This document shows positions 61,260 through 64,000 of a stretch of 64,000 nucleotides of DNA, piece by piece. Position 1 is the stretch's first letter. Each line of letters starts with the position of its first letter. Source of the stretch: Mesodorylaimus sp. YZB2_4 (taxonomy: Eukaryota; Nematoda; Enoplea; Dorylaimida; Dorylaimidae); contig JASANH010000333.1 in the NCBI GenBank assembly GCA_030248295.1, positions 1-64,000 on the forward strand, read 5' to 3'. A program made the translations under genes and the position numbers. Below the pieces are notes generated by a model, which saw only the letters and a list, made by a program, of their open reading frames with translations, did no database searches and was not told the DNA's origin.

Positions 61260-62475
61260 CCGACGGGTCGTAGAAGCAATCTGATGCCAAAACGACATCC
61301 AATCCACTCAATCGATCCATCACTGGCTGCAACTGGCCCCAAGTTAGACCTATGATTTCGATACGGGCTGCAGTGCCTGATTCTGACCTCGATCCTACGC
61401 CCATGCTAGACCCAGCCGCATGTGAAAGAGGCAAGGGCTCTACCGTCCACTGCAGACCATTTCCCACTGTGAAGTGAGTCTGTCGAGCAGATGATCTTGC
61501 AGGAATAATTTGCTCCGGGTCCAATTCTGGCTCTGCCCTCATCACTGACTTCTGTTCCAACTCTGACGCATGTTCTGATTCCGAGCTTGCCTCTAATCCG
61601 AGTTTCCCCTCCGATCGTCCATCTCCGGATCCAGTCCCCGCCACTGGCCGCTTTGACACCACACGCGATTCCAAGCCATTCAATCGACAATTTCTATCGA
61701 TCAAATTCAATAATCGATAATCTGATGATCGATCGGATAGAATTAGCTCAATATTTGGACATATTTTCGATGCAACAACGCCAACAAAACCTGTGCCGCA
61801 TCCGATCTGACAAAAAAGCGGTCATGATAACACAAAGACAGGGTTTCTGGTACGCTCAACCCAAAGTTGGTCAAACCAACCAGAAACCCTGTCTTTAAAA
61901 AAGTTAAAGCTATACTTATAGAGGTGGGCTGGGTTAGGTGGGGGGAGGAGGAGGGAGGGGTAGAGATCAGATCAGATCGCCTGAGCCTGATCTGATTGCG
62001 TGTAAGACAGGTCAGGTTTGGGTCGAGTCGAGTGAGTGAGTTGTATGACTGTTTACATACAGTACTGTAGGCTGGCTGGACAATCGCGGCTTGTGCTAGG
62101 CGGCCAGGGCTGGACCTGAGCTTGGGGGGGGGGGGGGGGGGGGTTGAGAGGAAGGGCTCGATGTCCTGGCCGGCCCAACAGGGGGGTTACCCCCCTCCCC
62201 CCACCCCCTCTTGCCCATACTTGCTCATAGGCCAGGTTATAGTAAATTTTTACTGTTTTTTACGACCTTAGCTGCGCTCAGTTTCTAAAATGAAAACTCC
62301 TGCACTTATTTTTCAAAACTTCAAAATTCTTTTAGAAAGCTTCTAACCTTGCACTCACTTCAATTATCTTTTTCTTCTCAAAAAGATGGCAGTTTTTGTA
62401 AATGAAAGAGGCCAATACTTGGGCGCATGGCCAAACGTGTAGTCCATAATCGGATTCCCCCATTCGATCAAAGCA
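61260..62475 (-). CDS. METTL23: METTL23-like methyltransferase, two exons identified
   Basis: Minus-strand exons 62359-62475 and 61260-61806, joined in phase 0. The first encodes ESDYGLHVWPCAQVLASFIY and KKKIIE; the second continues IGCGTGFVGVVASK, ELILSD, NLIDRNCRLNGLES and, after a long insertion, IGLTWGQLQPVM and DVVLASDCFYDP. These match SAM-binding motif I and the post-motifs of the METTL16/21/23 protein methyltransferase group, closest to METTL23 (WPCA, GLTWG, ILASD). Human METTL23 methylates histone H3R17; activity here is inferred only. An insertion of about 95 Ser/Glu/Gly-rich residues splits the fold, and part of it is duplicated at 60690. N-terminal and last exons are not secured; a phase-compatible 3' exon may start near 61168 (IVEKMFSTEIEARMAGVEKH). 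Confidence 0.8.
61834..61896. repeat. 18-bp perfect inverted repeat in METTL23 intron
   Basis: aaagacagggtttctggt at 61834-61851 and its exact inverse at 61879-61896 surround a 27-base loop, followed by an A run. It lies only 28 bases upstream of the acceptor side of the METTL23-like exon. Confidence 0.85.
62126..62220. repeat. Poly-G tract and repeat family G, copy 2
   Basis: A run of about 18 G residues is followed by gagaggaagggctcgatgtc, ctggccgg and C-rich cccacccc...cccatac, matching 45717-45795. Together they suggest an interspersed element with a variable homopolymer. Confidence 0.7.
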
Positions 62476-62479
62476 CTAA

Positions 62480-63000
62480 AATCAAATTTGTCCAATAAAA
62501 TACAAGTCTTCAACTTTTCAGAAAAGCTGTTTAAAAAACCACAATTTCTTTTAAATGCTTCAAACTGAGCCAAAATTCGTCTGCTAGGAACCCCTCCCAC
62601 AGCCAATTCATTCTATGACAATAATCGACAGTCAGGCTGCAAACAGGTTTTCGGCCAGCGGGACAAAAATGATAAAAAACTTGGTTTGTCATCTCAAAAC
62701 TTGCTTCAAAAAATCAAAGGTGTGGATCAAAAATTTTACTTTCAAACTTACATTCCAGGTGCGTTTACAAGCAGGTTCATCAATTAACCCCCACAAAATT
62801 TTATAAAAACAAAACACATTAACACCCGCTGTGCCTCTCCTCTCATAGAGGAGACCTTCCAAAAAACCAAAAATGACCTGCTATAGGCTTTAAAAGAAAA
62901 AATGTGCAGTCGCTAATACAACAAAACAAAAAAGATCAATTTCTCAGACTCAAAAGAAAAAATCAAAGCCCACCGCCTCAACTAGTTTTTTCGCATCCAT
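62480..63000. other. METTL23 5' side and GTPBP1 3' flank
   Basis: Probably contains an unplaced N-terminal exon of the METTL23-like gene and the GTPBP1 3' untranslated region. A candidate exon on the minus strand ends LIDEPACKRTWN at a donor near 62752, but it lacks an ATG. A frame at 62364-62606 overlaps the METTL23 exon in another frame and is rejected. Confidence 0.4.
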
Positions 63001-64000
63001 TCACCCCGAAGATGTTGTCTGAGACTTTTGAACTGGTGATTTAGCTCGAGTTCCCTGATCAGAATTTGTTACTCTGTCCACTGTTTCTGCTTTCTTCTGT
63101 TGACTGCCATCGCCCACTGCTGCTGTCTGCTGATTTTCTTTATCGTCTTTGCTCGATGCACCTCCTTCGTCACCGCATCCACTGCCGCCCGCTCCGCCGC
63201 TTTCGTGCCTATACTTGCCACGCTGACGTTGACCACCACGTCGTTTGCTCGGCTTCATTGGTTCGTGGCTCGCGTGCTCTGAAAACCACATTCTCTTTTC
63301 AGTCAGGTACTAGAAATTCAAAGTGCAAGAATGACTGCAACAGGAATTTTTGGTGTCTGATTATCATCTCATACGCACATATTCTCGTTTGTTTTTCTGG
63401 CAGTGAACGCATTTACCCGACTCATTAATAGACTGTAATAATCGATAATTGTGTCTTTGCTCAAACTGCTTTTGTAAAAAAATCCGGTTATGAACTCATG
63501 ATAATGAACTCCCTATCTGCCGCGTAACCTGAATATGGTCACGTGACTATCACGTGCGACTGCTCACCTACAGTACCTCTCTAAAGTTCCTTCGTCTACT
63601 GGTTTCGTATTGTCTAACTTGCTCCTGTCCATTCGTGTCGGTCACGTAGGCCCCAATATCGCTGTCGTCACCCTTAATTGCCTGGTATCTCGCCGTACAA
63701 CCTTTCACCCTGAATTTTTACCTAAACTTGCTGATACTACGCAACTTCCCATTTCCCAGGGTACTAAACCATTAGCCACGTATTCCTCACCTCCAGCCAT
63801 CCTCTTCGGCTTGCCAGCACCGCTGGGTTGGGCCACAGTGGGCGGTATATAACGTTCGACTCCAACAATATTTCCGACCGCTTTTGTCCGTCCTTCACGA
63901 AACACCAATCGTTCGCCTTCCCTTATATATTCTGGATTTTTAATGAATCTGAATCGCACACGAGCCTTGTCGCCCGTTCTCAGACAATCCTGCGACATTC
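63001..64000 (-). CDS. GTPBP1: GTPBP1-like GTPase, C-terminal two exons (gene continues past right edge)
   Basis: Minus-strand exons from the window edge to 63791 and from 63278 to 63001, phase 1. The first encodes the end of the translational-GTPase C-terminal barrel: [38 protein letters not shown]. The second encodes a basic, low-complexity tail with [18 protein letters not shown], matching the RRRGGQR tail of GTPBP1. Known GTPBP1 is an EF1A-related GTPase that can deliver aminoacyl-tRNA and promotes mRNA turnover via the exosome. The G domain lies outside the window. Confidence 0.88.

Noticed and set aside
62364-62606. 80-codon minus ORF starting VAVGGVPSRR
   Set aside because: It overlaps the METTL23-like exon in a different frame; the in-phase exon carries the family motifs.

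Overview
The window is animal nuclear DNA, most likely from a non-model bilaterian invertebrate. The evidence is spliced genes with GT-AG introns, a Dbx homeobox gene, a D2-like dopamine receptor, DEG/ENaC channels, RpS9, BCAS2, a GTPBP1-type GTPase, a eukaryotic tRNA-Asn, and BEL/Pao, L1-like, piggyBac and hAT elements. I cannot name the phylum from this sequence alone. No bacterial operons, CRISPR arrays or phage genes are present.

Layout. 1-9 kb is a transposon and satellite block: two 59-bp tandem arrays (1-485 and 6781-8112), a nearly complete piggyBac-like transposase gene on the minus strand, an internal 265-bp duplication, and an inverted second copy of transposase exon 1 fused to the second array. 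11.8-12.4 kb is the 3' part of a DEG/ENaC channel. 16.2-18.9 kb is Dbx (minus, three exons). 21.6 kb is tRNA-Asn(GTT). 22-26.5 kb has no genes but holds local duplications and a MITE-like element. 27.7-32.1 kb is a six-exon dopamine D2-like receptor. 34.9-35.9 kb is a decayed BEL/Pao gag. 36.6-43.5 kb is a tandem pair of DEG/ENaC genes with identical exon structure. 44.1-48.8 kb is BCAS2 followed upstream by RpS9, both minus strand and 235 bp apart. 49.2-55.1 kb is a five-exon secreted trypsin-like protease (minus) with a decayed partial copy of itself beside it, and a putative DNA transposon between them. 56.8-59.6 kb is an L1-like LINE 3' end followed by a hAT-like element with a clean 8-bp target duplication. 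61.3-62.5 kb is a METTL23-like methyltransferase (minus). 63.0 kb to the right edge is the C-terminal end of GTPBP1 (minus).

The genes do not form one pathway. RpS9 and BCAS2 are housekeeping genes (ribosome, spliceosome). Dbx, the dopamine receptor and the DEG/ENaC channels are typical of nervous or sensory systems. All multi-exon models were built by matching splice phase across exons, and each closes exactly in frame. The clearest unusual signals are the related 59-bp satellites with the chimeric transposase ORF, a strong excess of the heptamer TACAGTA/TACTGTA in non-coding DNA, a short tRNA-derived SINE family, and a GC-AG intron in RpS9. I did not find a convincing new multi-gene system.
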